A stretch of 64,000 bases of DNA from Thermoanaerobacteraceae bacterium. GTDB taxonomy: Bacteria; Bacillota; JADQBR01. The stretch's first letter is position 1; each line of letters opens with the position of its first letter. Below, in pieces: positions 18,449 through 28,428 of the stretch. The stretch is taken from NCBI GenBank assembly GCA_017656305.1, contig JACDOG010000001.1, positions 248,001 to 312,000 on the forward strand, in the 5' to 3' direction. The notes under the pieces are model-generated. The model searched no databases and was not told the DNA's origin. It worked only from the letters and a program-made list of their open reading frames with translations. Made by a program: the position numbers and the translations under genes.

Positions 18449-19690
18449 TCACCCTCTAAATTCTTTAAATACTATGGTAGCGTTGTGGCCACCGAAACCC
18501 AAAGAGTTGGACAAGGCCACCCTGACATTCATCTCCCTTGCTTCATTAGGTACGTAATCCAAATCGCACTCGGGATCCGGTTCATTGTAATTTATGGTTG
18601 GGGGAACCCAATTGTGCTTGATAGCCAAAGCCAAAACTATGGCTTCAATGGCTCCAGCTGCTCCCAGCAAATGTCCGGTCATTGACTTGGTGGAACTGAC
18701 TGCCAGCTTTTTAGCATGTTCACCAAACACATTTTTGATGGCCATGGTCTCAAACTTATCATTCAGCTCGGTGGACGTTCCGTGAGCATTAATGTAGTCT
18801 ACATCTTCCGGAGCCAAACCTGCATCTTTCAGCGCATCACTCATGGCATGCGCCGCTCCCACACCTTCCGGTGCCGGCGCAGTAATATGATACGCGTCAG
18901 CCGTGCAGCCGTACCCAACCACTTCAGCGTAAATTGGTGCTCCCCGTTTCAGGGCATGTTCCAGCGTCTCCAAAACCAGCACTCCCGCGCCTTCGCTGAG
19001 TACAAAGCCGTTGCGCGTTTTGTCAAAGGGCCGGCTGGCCTTTTCCGGCTCTTCATTATATGTGGTCATGGCTTTCATGGCACAAAAGCCGGCAAACGCC
19101 AAACGTGTTACGGAAGCCTCACTACCTCCTGTAATCACTACTTCTGCCCCGCCGCGCTGCAGCAACTTGAACGCTTCGCCCACAGCGTTTGTTCCCGTGG
19201 CACAAGCGTTCACTACCGTCAGGTTGGGACCCTGAATACCCAGAAAAATGGAAATTTGGCCAGCTGCCATGTTACCAATCATCATGGGCACAAAAAACGG
19301 GCTAACCCTTTGTGGTCCCTTTTCCAGCAGCACCTTGGTTTGCGTTTCAAAAGTTTCCATACCGCCAATACCACTGCCAAAAATAACTCCAACCCGTTTC
19401 GGGTCCTCCCGCCTCAAATCCAATTCCGCATCCTGTAAGGCCATTTTTGCCCCGGCAACCGCAAACTGGGCAAACCGGTCCAGGCGTCTCACTTCTTTAC
19501 GGTCAAAAAATTCATTGGGGTCAAAATCTTTCACTTCTCCAGCTATCCTGGTCGGCAGGTCACTGGCATCAAAACGTGTAATACCGCTGATACCGCTTTT
19601 ACCATCTAACAGGTTTTGCCAAAACTTCGACTTGCCCGTACCCACGGGTGAAATGGGTGCAATTCCTGTTACGACAACTCGCTGTTTCAA
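18449..19690 (-). CDS. fabF: 3-oxoacyl-ACP synthase II
   Basis: Condensing enzyme that elongates acyl-ACP with malonyl-ACP. The Cys-His-His triad is visible: [26 protein letters not shown], and [17 protein letters not shown]. 413 residues is normal. The longest frame starts at TTG 19705, but the TTG at 19690 ([11 protein letters not shown]) is placed 7 bases after GGAGG, so I chose it. A strong palindrome separates it from acpP and may set its level relative to the carrier protein. Confidence 0.97.
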   Translation of the reverse strand: MKQRVVVTGIAPISPVGTGKSKFWQNLLDGKSGISGITRFDASDLPTRIAGEVKDFDPNEFFDRKEVRRLDRFAQFAVAGAKMALQDAELDLRREDPKRVGVIFGSGIGGMETFETQTKVLLEKGPQRVSPFFVPMMIGNMAAGQISIFLGIQGPNLTVVNACATGTNAVGEAFKLLQRGGAEVVITGGSEASVTRLAFAGFCAMKAMTTYNEEPEKASRPFDKTRNGFVLSEGAGVLVLETLEHALKRGAPIYAEVVGYGCTADAYHITAPAPEGVGAAHAMSDALKDAGLAPEDVDYINAHGTSTELNDKFETMAIKNVFGEHAKKLAVSSTKSMTGHLLGAAGAIEAIVLALAIKHNWVPPTINYNEPDPECDLDYVPNEAREMNVRVALSNSLGFGGHNATIVFKEFRG

Positions 19691-19716
19691 GACTCCACCT
19701 CCCAATATTTTGGAAA

Positions 19717-19742
19717 AAATCCCGTAGCATGCTACGGGATTT
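19717..19742 (-). terminator. Palindromic terminator/attenuator between acpP and fabF
   Basis: A perfect inverted repeat of 26 bases (arms AAATCCCGTAGCA/TGCTACGGGATTT) is followed on the minus strand by a short T run. It lies inside the fatty-acid gene cluster, so partial read-through is likely; it would make acpP mRNA more abundant than fabF mRNA. Confidence 0.75.
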
Positions 19743-19749
19743 CGCTTGC

Positions 19750-19977
19750 TTAGGTATTTTCCTTAATGTACTCCACAACAGCACCTACAGTAGTGAGTTT
19801 TTCTGCTTCTTCATCGGAAATTTCCAAACCAAACTCTTCTTCTAAAGCCATAATCAATTCAACAATGTCCAAAGAATCCATATCCAGGTCCTCGAATGAA
19901 GTTTCCATAGTAACTTCATCCGCATCCACACCTAATTGTTCAACAACTACATCTTTCACCTTTTCAAAGATGTCCAC
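19750..19977 (-). CDS. acpP: Acyl carrier protein
   Basis: Carries growing acyl chains on phosphopantetheine. The attachment site is [17 protein letters not shown], with the modified Ser in DSL. The chain is strongly acidic and 75 residues long from the GTG at 19977 ([11 protein letters not shown]), which lies 8 bases after GGAGG; the GTG three codons earlier is too close to the site. It sits between fabG and fabF as in most fab operons. Confidence 0.97.
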   Translation of the reverse strand: MDIFEKVKDVVVEQLGVDADEVTMETSFEDLDMDSLDIVELIMALEEEFGLEISDEEAEKLTTVGAVVEYIKENT

Positions 19978-20035
19978 GGTCGTCACCTCCTCCCGAAGAT
20001 ATTTGTTACGGATTTGTTGGCGATTTTATGAGTAC

Positions 20036-20096
20036 TCAGGAACCAGGTCAGAATTGAGCATTCCGACTGCTGACTCCTGAATCCTGACTTCTCAAT
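20036..20096. repeat. Short TCAGGA/GTCAG-rich repeat tract
   Basis: The fabG-acpP gap contains several degenerate copies of a short unit (AGTCAGGA, TCAGGAGTCAG and complements such as TCCTGACT) in tandem and inverted order, 20036-20096. It does not look like an operator or a clean hairpin. It resembles the short interspersed repeats that decorate intergenic regions of some Clostridia. Confidence 0.5.
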
Positions 20097-20097
20097 T

Positions 20098-20838
20098 TTA
20101 TACCATTCCGCCATCTACGGCAATTATCTGTCCCGTTATATAGTCTGCCTCAGGAGAGGCTAAAAATGCTACCAGCGACGCAACATCTTCCGGTTGCCCC
20201 ACACGTCCCATGGGAATATTTTGTGCCAATTCCTTGATCACTTTTTCCGACAAGTCCGCTGTCATATCTGTTGCAATATACCCGGGTGCAACGGCATTAA
20301 CGGCAATGCTCCGGGAGGCAACTTCCTTAGCCAGCGATTTTGTAAAGCCGATAATACCCGCTTTTGCTGCTGCATAATTGGCCTGCCCCGCATTGCCGGC
20401 AAGACCCACTACGGAAGTTATGTTAATAATTCTTCCCCAACGCTGGCGCATCATAGATTTTAAAACAGCTTTGGAACAAAGAAAAGTACCTTTTAAGTTT
20501 GTATTAAGCACCTGTTCCCAATCCTCTTCCTTAATGCGGAGCAGCAAGCCGTCCCGGGTAATACCGGCATTATTGACAAGAATGTCAATTTTATCCCACT
20601 GCTCTATGACGGCTTTTACCATTGCCGTCACCTGTTCCTGCTGGCTGACATCTGCCTGAACACACACTGCCTCGCCACCGTTTTCGGAAATTTCCCTGAC
20701 TACTTGTTCTGCTGCCTCCACGTTGCTGGCATAGTTAACCGCTACTTTGGCACCATGCCAGGCAAGCTTTTTGGCAATAGCTCGCCCAATACCTCTGGAA
20801 CCTCCGGTTACCAAGGCCACTTTTCCTGATAAATTCAT
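20098..20838 (-). CDS. fabG: 3-oxoacyl-ACP reductase
   Basis: NADPH-dependent short-chain dehydrogenase that reduces 3-oxoacyl-ACP. It shows the Rossmann motif [26 protein letters not shown], and the catalytic Ser-Tyr-Lys set [23 protein letters not shown]. It ends [11 protein letters not shown], as FabG proteins do. 246 residues from the ATG at 20838, which has GAGGTG 6 bases upstream; the longer frame up to 20862 has no site. It is 4 bases downstream of fabD. Confidence 0.97.
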   Translation of the reverse strand: MNLSGKVALVTGGSRGIGRAIAKKLAWHGAKVAVNYASNVEAAEQVVREISENGGEAVCVQADVSQQEQVTAMVKAVIEQWDKIDILVNNAGITRDGLLLRIKEEDWEQVLNTNLKGTFLCSKAVLKSMMRQRWGRIINITSVVGLAGNAGQANYAAAKAGIIGFTKSLAKEVASRSIAVNAVAPGYIATDMTADLSEKVIKELAQNIPMGRVGQPEDVASLVAFLASPEADYITGQIIAVDGGMV

Positions 20839-20842
20839 ATTT

Positions 20843-21781
20843 TCACCTCTCAAAATGTGCAAGTACTTTCACCAAGGAAGCCTGATCTTCCACATTGAGC
20901 ATGGTCACAGACCTGTCAATTTTTTTCAGTAACCCTGTGAGCACCTTCCCGGGGCCCACTTCCACAAAAGTATCCACTCCCAAAGAGATTAGCTTTTCCA
21001 TAGATTCTTGCCACCTGACGGGGTTGTTAACCTGAGAGACTAGGTTCTCCCTGGCTTCAGCGCTGCTGTTTATAATCTCTGCATTGACATTGGCAATTAC
21101 CTTTACTTGGGGTTCGTGAAACTCGGTTTTGACGAGCTCATCCCTCAGTTTTTCCGCAGCCCCGGTCATTAAACTGGAATGAAAAGGTCCGCTGACGTCT
21201 AATTGAATGGCCCGTTTAGCGCCTGCTTCCAGCGCCAGTTCGTTGGCTTTTCTTACAGCAGCTACTTCCCCGGCTATTACCACCTGTCCCGGACAGTTAA
21301 AGTTTGCTGGTTCAACCACTCCGAACTGCCGGGCCTGCCGGCATACTGCTTCCACCTGCTCCATGGACAGGCCGATAATTGCAGACATAGTGCCTTCACC
21401 AGCAGCTACAGCTTCCTCCATAAACTGGCCGCGCCGGCGCACGAGCAGTAGCGCATCCTCAAACGTCAGCACACTTGCTGCCACCAGAGCAGAGTACTCG
21501 CCCAAACTGTGCCCAGCAACATAGTCAGGTTTCGGCATGTCATGTGACTGCAATACTCTTAGTATTGCAATAGTGGTCGTCAGTACTGCCGGTTGCGTGT
21601 TTTCCGTCAGGGTAAGCTCCTCTTTGGGCCCGGAAAAACACAGCTGTGACAGAGGATAGTCCAGCACTGCATCAGCCTGTTTAAATATGTTCCTTGCGTC
21701 GGGAAATTTTTCCGCAAGTTCCTTACCCATTCCTACATACTGCGAACCCTGTCCCGGAAAGAGAAATGCTAGTTTTCCCAT
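20843..21781 (-). CDS. fabD: Malonyl-CoA:ACP transacylase
   Basis: Transfers malonyl from CoA to ACP. The signature [17 protein letters not shown] at the start, the nucleophile elbow [15 protein letters not shown] and the later SGPFHSSLM with the catalytic His are clear. 312 residues. The start is the ATG at 21781 after AGAGGTGA, rather than GTG 21793. Tight spacing to fabK and fabG supports one operon. Confidence 0.97.
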   Translation of the reverse strand: MGKLAFLFPGQGSQYVGMGKELAEKFPDARNIFKQADAVLDYPLSQLCFSGPKEELTLTENTQPAVLTTTIAILRVLQSHDMPKPDYVAGHSLGEYSALVAASVLTFEDALLLVRRRGQFMEEAVAAGEGTMSAIIGLSMEQVEAVCRQARQFGVVEPANFNCPGQVVIAGEVAAVRKANELALEAGAKRAIQLDVSGPFHSSLMTGAAEKLRDELVKTEFHEPQVKVIANVNAEIINSSAEARENLVSQVNNPVRWQESMEKLISLGVDTFVEVGPGKVLTGLLKKIDRSVTMLNVEDQASLVKVLAHFER

Positions 21782-21789
21782 TTGTTGCT

Positions 21790-22731
21790 TCACCTCTTGA
21801 TATGTTTGGCTATAGCATTTATTGTATCTTCTGCTTCTCGCATCATGTCCTGAATAATTGCCGCCGCAGGTTTTATTTCATCAATCATTCCTGCCACCTG
21901 GCCCGCCATCAGAGAACCAAACTGGATGTCTCCTTCCACTACCGCTGCCCTCAATTTACCTGCTCCCAACTGCTTAAATTCCTCCTGGGAGGCTCCTGCA
22001 GCCGCCAGTCTGGCAAACTCGCGGGTTAACTTGTTCTTAAGTACTCTCACCTGGTGTCCTTCCGGCCCTGTGACCACCGTATCTCTATCCTTTGCCTTGA
22101 GAATAGCCTGCTTGTAATTTTCGTGCGCCGTGCACTCACTGGCACAGACAAATCGCGTGCCTACCTGTACTCCCTGGGCTCCCAACGCCAGAGCGGCAGC
22201 CACCCCACGTCCATCAGCAATACCGCCTGCGGCAATAACGGGCAGGTCAACAGCGTCAACGATCTGCGGCACCAGGGCCATAGTGGTAATACTGCCAATA
22301 TGCCCGCCGCATTCCATACCCTCGGCAATAAGACCATCTACTCCCACACGGGCCAGTCTCTTGGCCAGAGCAACCGATGCTACCACCGGAAAAACCTTGA
22401 TTCCTGCCTCCTTTAACCGGGGAATGTACTTTCCCGGATTACCGGCTCCGGTGGTTATCACCGGAACACGCTCTTCGATAATGACTTCCATGACTTCCTC
22501 TACATGCGGTGACATGTAGTACACATTAACACCAAACGGTTTATCCGTTTCGGCACGCACCTTTCTTATTTCCTCCCGGATATGGTCAGCCGGGGCATTG
22601 CCAGCACCTATTATTCCCAAACCGCCGGCCTTTGACACGGCAGCAGCCAGTTCCGCTGTGGCTACCCATGCCATTCCGCCTTGAAATACAGGATATTCGA
22701 TATTTAACAAATCACATAATGGTGTTCTCAT
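21790..22731 (-). CDS. fabK: Enoyl-ACP reductase II (FMN-dependent)
   Basis: FabK reduces enoyl-ACP with NAD(P)H and FMN and replaces FabI in many Clostridia and streptococci. The N-terminus YPVFQGGMAWVATAELAAAV, the central AEGMECGGHIGSITTMALVP and the FMN-phosphate site IAAGGIADGRGVAAAL and GAQGVQVGTRFV agree with the 2-nitropropane-dioxygenase-like fold. The fab-operon location favours FabK over nitronate monooxygenase. Start ATG 22731 after GGGAGG. No fabI is visible in the window. Confidence 0.93.
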   Translation of the reverse strand: MRTPLCDLLNIEYPVFQGGMAWVATAELAAAVSKAGGLGIIGAGNAPADHIREEIRKVRAETDKPFGVNVYYMSPHVEEVMEVIIEERVPVITTGAGNPGKYIPRLKEAGIKVFPVVASVALAKRLARVGVDGLIAEGMECGGHIGSITTMALVPQIVDAVDLPVIAAGGIADGRGVAAALALGAQGVQVGTRFVCASECTAHENYKQAILKAKDRDTVVTGPEGHQVRVLKNKLTREFARLAAAGASQEEFKQLGAGKLRAAVVEGDIQFGSLMAGQVAGMIDEIKPAAAIIQDMMREAEDTINAIAKHIKR

Positions 22732-22749
22732 GGTTTTTCCTCCCATCAT

Positions 22750-23745
22750 TCAGGCAGTCCAACGAATAACCGCAGCACCCCAGGTTAACCCGGCACCAAA
22801 GCCGACCAGGAGGACGGTATCACCGGAACTAATTTTTCCTTCATTAACCGCCTCATCCAGAGCAACCGGAATGGATGCACCTGACATATTACCGTACTTG
22901 TCAAGATTGATATACACCTGTTCTCGGGGCAGTTCCAGCCGCTTGATAGCAGCATCCACAATTCTTATGTTGGCCTGGTGCGGTACCAGAAAATCAATAT
23001 CTTCCTTACTTAAGCCCGCTTGTTCCAGCGCCTTCATGGATGCCTCTCCCATCACACGCACGGCAAACTTAAACACTTCATTGCCGCACATTTTTATATA
23101 ATGCTCTTTGTTCTCAACTGTTTCCCTAGCGACAGGTTTACGGGAACCTCCGGCAGGCAAATACAGCAGGTGCCCGCCACTGCCATCAGCCCCGAGATAC
23201 AGCGAGAGAATACCTTCACCGGGCTTGGCAGGTCCCAAGACACAGGCACCGGCTCCGTCCCCAAACAGCACACAGGTGTTGCGATCCTCCCAGTCCACAA
23301 TACTGCTCAAAACTTCCGCACCTACAACCAGCACCTTTTCATACATTCCCGTGGCAATAAACTGGCTGCCAACGGCTAAACCGTAAATAAACCCGGTACA
23401 GGCCGCTTCCAAATCAAATGCGGCTGCCTTTTGGGCACCCAGCTTTTCCTGGAGCAAGCATGCCGTTGACGGGAAAAGCATGTCGGGAGTAACCGTAGCC
23501 ACAATTATCAAATCAAGCTCTTCGGGAGCAACACCCGCCGAATCTAGTGCTTTTACGGCCGCCTGGTAACACAGGTCAGAAGTGGCCTCATGAGCCGCTG
23601 CACGCCTGCGTTCCTTAATCCCGGTTCTTGTTATAATCCACTGGTCACTGGTGTCCACCATTTTTTCCAAATCCTGATTGGTAATAACCTGTTCCGGCAC
23701 GTATGACCCGGTCCCTATTATGCTCACACCTCGTTGAGTAAACAC
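22750..23745 (-). CDS. fabH: 3-oxoacyl-ACP synthase III
   Basis: Starts fatty-acid synthesis by condensing acetyl- or branched acyl-CoA with malonyl-ACP. The Cys-His-Asn triad appears in [23 protein letters not shown] and [13 protein letters not shown], with the C-terminal [15 protein letters not shown]. 331 residues. The GTG start overlaps the last base of the plsX stop codon, with GGGGAAG upstream, so it is coupled to plsX. Confidence 0.97.
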   Translation of the reverse strand: MFTQRGVSIIGTGSYVPEQVITNQDLEKMVDTSDQWIITRTGIKERRRAAAHEATSDLCYQAAVKALDSAGVAPEELDLIIVATVTPDMLFPSTACLLQEKLGAQKAAAFDLEAACTGFIYGLAVGSQFIATGMYEKVLVVGAEVLSSIVDWEDRNTCVLFGDGAGACVLGPAKPGEGILSLYLGADGSGGHLLYLPAGGSRKPVARETVENKEHYIKMCGNEVFKFAVRVMGEASMKALEQAGLSKEDIDFLVPHQANIRIVDAAIKRLELPREQVYINLDKYGNMSGASIPVALDEAVNEGKISSGDTVLLVGFGAGLTWGAAVIRWTA

Positions 23746-24725
23746 TAGGCATCTTCCCCTTGTACAACATTTTTGATGACGTCAACAAAGCCGTTTTCCA
23801 CGCACGTTGCCGCAGCTTTTACCGCGTTCCTAATTGCCTTGGCCCTGGAACTACCATGACAGATGATACTCACACCATTTATTCCCAACAATGGCGCACC
23901 CCCGTACTCACTGTAATCCATCATTTTTTTTATCTCCTTTAAAGAGGGAGCAACCAAAGCAGCACCTATTTTGGAACGGAATGAGCCGGTCAGTTGCTCT
24001 TTAATCTTACCAATTAAAAACATTCCCAGTCCTTCAGCCAGCTTCAACACGGTGTTGCCTACAAATCCATCACAGACAATAACATCCACCCTTCCTTTAG
24101 GAATATCCCTGGGCTCAATGTTTCCAACAAAATTGAGATTAGCTTCCTTGAGCAGTTGATATGTAGCCACGGTAAGTTCGTTTCCTTTTGTCTCTTCTGC
24201 GCCGATATTAAGCAGACCCACGGAAGGATTTTCTATTCCCAGTACTTTCTCGGCGTAGATACTGCCCATATAAGCAAACTGCACCAGGTGCTCCGGCTTG
24301 CAGTCAGTATTGGCACCGCTGTCCAGCAGAACCTTTCCACCGTTTTCAGTTGGTAGAATAGTGGAAATAGCCGGCCGTTTAATCCCTCTGATACGGCCTA
24401 AGCCAAACAAGGCTGCTGTCATTTGCGCCCCGGTACTGCCGGCGGAAACTACCGCCTGTGCCTCACCCTCCTTAACCAGTCTGGTAGCAACAACAATGGA
24501 GGCATCTTTCTTCTGCCGCACGGCAACTGCCGGGCTTTCGTCCATATGTATTACTTGAGAGGCGTGAACGATTTCTATGTTTGCACTGCCAACAAGTTTG
24601 GCTAATCTTGCTTCATCACCAACCAAAACCACTTGGTACCCAAAATCCCTTTTTGCCGCCAGGGCACCTGCTACAATTTCTTCCGGGGCATAATCGCCCC
24701 CCATTGCATCAACAGCAATTTTCAA
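23745..24725 (-). CDS. plsX: Phosphate acyltransferase PlsX
   Basis: Makes acyl-phosphate from acyl-ACP for phospholipid synthesis. The opening [20 protein letters not shown], the [15 protein letters not shown] segment, [19 protein letters not shown] and [15 protein letters not shown] are hallmarks. 326 residues. It follows fapR by 15 bases, giving the fapR-plsX order of Bacillus. It is a peripheral membrane enzyme in characterised members. Confidence 0.97.
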   Translation of the reverse strand: MKIAVDAMGGDYAPEEIVAGALAAKRDFGYQVVLVGDEARLAKLVGSANIEIVHASQVIHMDESPAVAVRQKKDASIVVATRLVKEGEAQAVVSAGSTGAQMTAALFGLGRIRGIKRPAISTILPTENGGKVLLDSGANTDCKPEHLVQFAYMGSIYAEKVLGIENPSVGLLNIGAEETKGNELTVATYQLLKEANLNFVGNIEPRDIPKGRVDVIVCDGFVGNTVLKLAEGLGMFLIGKIKEQLTGSFRSKIGAALVAPSLKEIKKMMDYSEYGGAPLLGINGVSIICHGSSRAKAIRNAVKAAATCVENGFVDVIKNVVQGEDA

Positions 24726-24740
24726 CCAGCGTCACCTCCG

Positions 24741-25301
24741 CTATTCCTGCATTAGCATAATCAATTGTGCCCGGAACACTATTTCGTTATCCACTTTGGA
24801 ATACACCGACACCAAGGCGGAATTGATCTTTTTTACCTTGACAACAGCTTTTGCCACCACTTTTTCATGCAAATAAACCGGCCTTTTAAACCGAAGCCGG
24901 CAGCTGCCTGTCAAAACCACATCGGCATCCAAAACGGCGGCAGCTAACGAATTGGCCTGGGCGAACAAGTAGTGCCCCCGGAGAATTTGTGTCTTTTCCA
25001 GTACCATTTCTTCCGTTACTTCCATTATGGAAATGGCCTGCTTATCCAGTTCCAGGTCTACCAGTTCCCCTACCAGTTCCGTCTCATGCATAGATCTGAT
25101 TTGCGTGTACGCTTCTTCTGCCACGTGCTTCACTCGTTTACGTAGTTCAGGTATTCCCAAAGCCGCCCTGTCCAAACGTATCGTGGGTATGCTAACGTTA
25201 AACCTCTGTGCCAGCTCTTCATCCGTAGCAAAGGGGTTTTGCTTCAGGTATATTGCCAGACGTTCTTGCCTCTCCTTTCGCGGCAGAAACCTACCACCCA
25301 T
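24741..25301 (-). CDS. fapR: Fatty-acid and phospholipid synthesis repressor FapR
   Basis: FapR represses fab and plsX genes and is released by malonyl-CoA. The 186-residue protein has an N-terminal DeoR-like helix-turn-helix (ATDEELAQRFNVSIPTIRLD), a linker helix, and a C-terminal hot-dog domain with RGHYLFAQANSLAAAVLDAD that binds malonyl-CoA in the known family. Length and position before plsX match Bacillus. A promoter and a palindrome just upstream suggest autoregulation. Confidence 0.95.
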   Translation of the reverse strand: MGGRFLPRKERQERLAIYLKQNPFATDEELAQRFNVSIPTIRLDRAALGIPELRKRVKHVAEEAYTQIRSMHETELVGELVDLELDKQAISIMEVTEEMVLEKTQILRGHYLFAQANSLAAAVLDADVVLTGSCRLRFKRPVYLHEKVVAKAVVKVKKINSALVSVYSKVDNEIVFRAQLIMLMQE

Positions 25302-25323
25302 GTCGAAAACCCACCCTTTATGT

Positions 25324-25350
25324 AATACCAGGTGTTATTACCTGCTAATA
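25324..25350. promoter_or_regulatory. Candidate FapR operator
   Basis: An imperfect palindrome with perfect inner arms CAGGT-N6-ACCTG, extending outward through AATA/TAAT-type ends, covers 25324-25350. It begins directly downstream of the predicted transcription start of fapR, the place where a repressor would block initiation. The sequence is only partly like the Bacillus FapR box, so assignment rests on position and symmetry. Confidence 0.5.
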
Positions 25351-25361
25351 AAACTAACAAT

Positions 25362-25390
25362 ATTATAATGGATGTTTCACCTAAATTCAA
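25362..25390 (-). promoter_or_regulatory. Sigma-A-type promoter of the fapR-fab operon
   Basis: On the minus strand TTGAAT (25385-25390) and a perfect TATAAT (25362-25367) are 17 bases apart. This lies between the rpmF terminator and fapR and would drive the fatty-acid operon. Confidence 0.8.
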
Positions 25391-25398
25391 TGCAAAAC

Positions 25399-25428
25399 AA
25401 AAAAATAAGGGCCAATTTCTGACCCTTA
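25399..25428 (-). terminator. Terminator after rpmF
   Basis: AAGGG(C)C and G(A)CCCTT form a hairpin with a short loop, followed on the minus strand by A and seven T. It insulates rpmF from the fapR promoter. Confidence 0.75.
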
Positions 25429-25449
25429 GCTTGTACTTAATTCCCAATA

Positions 25450-25635
25450 TTATTCAGCTACCTTATCTAAAACCTCTTTACCCTTGTAAAATCCGCATTC
25501 CGGACAAGCACGGTGAGGTAACTTCAGTTCATGACACTGCGGACATTCCACCAATTTGGGACCTTTTAGCTTCATCCACTGACTTCTTCTCTTTCTAGTT
25601 CTGGCCTTCGATTGTCTTCTCTTTGGAACAGCCAA
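25450..25635 (-). CDS. rpmF: 50S ribosomal protein L32 (zinc-binding form)
   Basis: The frame is open from 25719, but L32 proteins begin MAVPKRRQSKARTRKRRSQW, which here starts with the TTG at 25635 behind GGAGGGGAG. This gives 61 residues. The C-terminal CPQCHELKLPHRACPECG is the four-cysteine zinc ribbon of the C+ paralogue. It follows the yceD gene directly, the conserved yceD-rpmF pair. Confidence 0.97.
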   Translation of the reverse strand: MAVPKRRQSKARTRKRRSQWMKLKGPKLVECPQCHELKLPHRACPECGFYKGKEVLDKVAE

Positions 25636-25651
25636 AGTTCTCCCCTCCTTC

Positions 25652-26152
25652 CTACTCCTTTTCAAAAAACTTCTTGAGAACTTCCATTCTTGGATTAATA
25701 TCCTCAACCTGGCAATCACATTTTGCTACATTTAAATCCTGACCGCACTGCGGGCACAGTCCTTCACATTTTTCCCGGCATAGCCATTTCATGGGCAGCG
25801 CGAGAATTAACTCCTCGATAACCGGCTGGGTAAAATCAATTTCATTACCGTGAAATAACCTGCACTCATCATGCCCGTCTTTATTTGCTCTACAGTACTG
25901 CTCAGTGTAATCAACATTTATCGGATAGGTAAATGCCTTCAGGCACCTGCTGCAATGTAACTCCACAGCAGAAGTTATATTCCCCTGTACCAACACGTTG
26001 GAGTCAATATTGGTGGCTTTACCATCAAAAACTACAGGCTCGGTAAATTCCACCTGGCCCTGTGCTGTCTCCAACCTGTCCCAATTCTCCGCAAAATGAA
26101 ACCGCTTTTCAGTCCCTACCTCTTCCAACAATTCTTTTACTTCCAGTTTCAA
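25652..26152 (-). CDS. YceD/YlbN family (DUF177) protein
   Basis: A conserved protein nearly always encoded before rpmF; in plants and bacteria it has been linked to 23S rRNA accumulation. The chain shows the CSRCLKAFTYPI motif near residue 65 and a C-terminal pair of knuckles CREKCEGLCPQCGQDLNV, an extended four-Cys form common in Clostridia. TTG at 26152 has GGAGTG 6 bases upstream; the longer frame begins at 26179 without a clear site. No enzymatic motif is visible. Confidence 0.85.
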   Translation of the reverse strand: MKLEVKELLEEVGTEKRFHFAENWDRLETAQGQVEFTEPVVFDGKATNIDSNVLVQGNITSAVELHCSRCLKAFTYPINVDYTEQYCRANKDGHDECRLFHGNEIDFTQPVIEELILALPMKWLCREKCEGLCPQCGQDLNVAKCDCQVEDINPRMEVLKKFFEKE

Positions 26153-26251
26153 GAAAAACACTCCATTCCGCAAAGGCATTTAGAACCGGAAAGGAAATTA
26201 CATGAGGTATCTGCATTTGACATACAATGAGTATTATACCCAACGGTATAA

Positions 26252-27451
26252 TTAGGTGTCAAGCACCAAACGTTTGGTATCTCTGGCAATCATTAATTCT
26301 TCATTGGTAGGAATAACAAAAGTTTTCACAGATGCATCCGTCGCAGAAATATCTTTAGCTTCACCCCGAACCTGATTTTTCTGTTCATCGATCTTGATTC
26401 CCAGGTAATCCATGTCCTTGCAGATTGCCGAACGAATTTCCGCTGAATTTTCACCTAGCCCTGCTGTGAATATCAGGGCATCTAATCCGTTTAAGACAGC
26501 CACATAGGCGCCAATATATTTCTTCACATTATGCACAAACACGTCAATTGCCAGCTGTGCTCTTTCATTGCCCTGTTTCGCTGCTTCTTCAAGATCCCGG
26601 AAATCACTGCTGACGCCGGATATTCCCAATACGCCGCTCTTTTTATTTAATACCTGGTTAACTTCTTCCGCACTCAAACCTTCTTTTTCCATTAAGAATG
26701 AAACAATCGCCGGGTCCAAATCGCCGCTGCGCGTACCCATGGTCAACCCCTCCAACGGGGTAAAGCCCATACTGGTTTCCTGAGACTTACCGTTACCAAT
26801 GGCTGTCACACTGGCGCCGTTGCCCAAATGACATGTAATAATTTTGAGCTCGTTAAAATCCCTACCCATCATTTCCGCTGCCTTTTGGGCCACATATTTG
26901 TGTGACGTTCCGTGGAAACCGTACCTGCGGATACCATATTTTTCGTAATACTCGTAGGGTAAGCTGTACATATATGCTTTCGCGGGAATGGTCTGGTGAA
27001 ATGCGGTATCAAATACGGCCACCTGCGGTACATTGGGCAGCAGTTTTTCAGCCGCTTGAATTCCCAACAGGTTGGGCGGGTTATGTAGCGGTGCCAGTTC
27101 AATTAATTTTTCTATTTCCTTTTTCACCTTGTCATCCACTAAAGCGGATTCAGAAAATACAGCGCCACCATGAGCTACACGATGACCGACGGCATCAATT
27201 TCACCAATGTCATTTACCACCCCGTGCTGTTCATCTGTCAAGGCCTTGATGACCAATTCTATTGCCTTGTTATGATCGCTGATTTCGGCCTCCTGAACAT
27301 AGTTTTCCTTGCCTCTCGGCTTATGAGTCAGCTGAGACCCTTTTAAACCTATTCTCTCTACAATACCTTTGGCCAGAACTTCCTCAGTTGTCATGTCAAA
27401 AAGCTGGTACTTTAAAGATGAACTACCACAATTAATTACTAATACTTTCAC
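26252..27451 (-). CDS. ackA: Acetate kinase
   Basis: Interconverts acetyl phosphate and acetate with ATP gain. The opening [18 protein letters not shown], the substrate loop [30 protein letters not shown], and ICHLGNGAS-type [14 protein letters not shown] are family signatures. 399 residues. GTG start after GAGGGG. The phosphotransacetylase gene usually found beside it is absent here, but ackA between ylbK and yceD is common in Peptococcaceae-type genomes. Confidence 0.97.
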   Translation of the reverse strand: MKVLVINCGSSSLKYQLFDMTTEEVLAKGIVERIGLKGSQLTHKPRGKENYVQEAEISDHNKAIELVIKALTDEQHGVVNDIGEIDAVGHRVAHGGAVFSESALVDDKVKKEIEKLIELAPLHNPPNLLGIQAAEKLLPNVPQVAVFDTAFHQTIPAKAYMYSLPYEYYEKYGIRRYGFHGTSHKYVAQKAAEMMGRDFNELKIITCHLGNGASVTAIGNGKSQETSMGFTPLEGLTMGTRSGDLDPAIVSFLMEKEGLSAEEVNQVLNKKSGVLGISGVSSDFRDLEEAAKQGNERAQLAIDVFVHNVKKYIGAYVAVLNGLDALIFTAGLGENSAEIRSAICKDMDYLGIKIDEQKNQVRGEAKDISATDASVKTFVIPTNEELMIARDTKRLVLDT

Positions 27452-27488
27452 TTTGACCCCTCTTTCTAATTAAATTTTAGTTTTTAGT

Positions 27489-28286
27489 TTATTCCTTTTT
27501 ATAACCCTCAATTAGCTTTACAATATCATCTAACATTTCTCTTGCTGCTTTTCTGCCGCGAACAATACCTTCATGAGCATCATCAAAATTGTTGGGATTG
27601 ATATCGCTTAACTCCGGTCGGATAACAATGTCCGCGTCAACTATAGTATGGCTGACCAGCTCCCTGTCCAACAAGTCCAGGCTTAACAGGATCACGTCAA
27701 AAATGTTGTTTACACTTTGCACCTTGCGTCTCTCACCGCCGTATTTCACATCCACAGCAATTACTAAATCCGCTCCCTTTTCCCGGGCTACGCCAATGGG
27801 TATCCTGTCCAGCACCGCACCGTCCACCAGGACCTTGCCATCCGTTACTAACGGTTGAAAGATACCGGGAATAGCTACGCTGGCTCGCAGCGCCTTGGCA
27901 ACACTACCCGTCTCAAAAACAACCTTTTCGCCCGTAACCAAATCGACACTGACTATATACAAAGGCACATTTAATTCTTCGAAAGTTTTATTTTGTGTGA
28001 GCAGCTTAAACATTTCTTCCACTTTATTGCCACGGATCAGCCCCATGCGGGGCACGGTAAAGTCAATGAAGTGTTTTTGTTTTAACTCCAGGGCAAACCG
28101 CTCTAACCGGTCAAAATCATGCCCGCATGCGTACAGGGCACCAAAGACACTCCCGATACTGCTGCCGGTTACCAGGTCAATGGGAATTTGTGCCTTGATT
28201 AACTCCTGCAGCACCCCCAAATGCGCCAATCCCCGGGCAGCACCTGCGCCCAAAGCCAATCCAACTCGTGGCTTTTTGCCGGCCAA
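27489..28286 (-). CDS. Patatin-like phospholipase (YlbK/RssA type)
   Basis: A cytosolic serine lipid hydrolase of the NTE/patatin class. It has the oxyanion loop GAGAARGLAHLGVL at residues ~12-25, the nucleophile motif GSSIGSVFGA (GxSxG), and the aspartate motif DGAVLDRIP. 265 residues. TTG start after GAGGTGA. It is divergent from ylbJ, and in Bacillus the homologue ylbK also adjoins ylbJ. Natural substrate is unknown. Confidence 0.88.
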   Translation of the reverse strand: MAGKKPRVGLALGAGAARGLAHLGVLQELIKAQIPIDLVTGSSIGSVFGALYACGHDFDRLERFALELKQKHFIDFTVPRMGLIRGNKVEEMFKLLTQNKTFEELNVPLYIVSVDLVTGEKVVFETGSVAKALRASVAIPGIFQPLVTDGKVLVDGAVLDRIPIGVAREKGADLVIAVDVKYGGERRKVQSVNNIFDVILLSLDLLDRELVSHTIVDADIVIRPELSDINPNNFDDAHEGIVRGRKAAREMLDDIVKLIEGYKKE

Positions 28287-28334
28287 GTAACTTCACCTCA
28301 CCATTATATTCTAACCGCGCCGACCGCTAATTAC

Positions 28335-28350
28335 ACAGGTCTAAACCTGT
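28335..28350. promoter_or_regulatory. Palindrome in the ylbK-ylbJ divergent gap
   Basis: ACAGGT-CTAA-ACCTGT is a perfect 6-bp inverted repeat between two divergent genes. It shares the CAGGT/ACCTG core with the fapR palindrome, but the spacer is four rather than six bases. It could be an operator or a weak hairpin. Confidence 0.35.
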
Positions 28351-28428
28351 TTCAATGTTAATATATTAATAACTGACGTAAATTATTTTAAAATGGCCCG
28401 GGGTATCCGTATTAAGGTGGAAAGTGTA

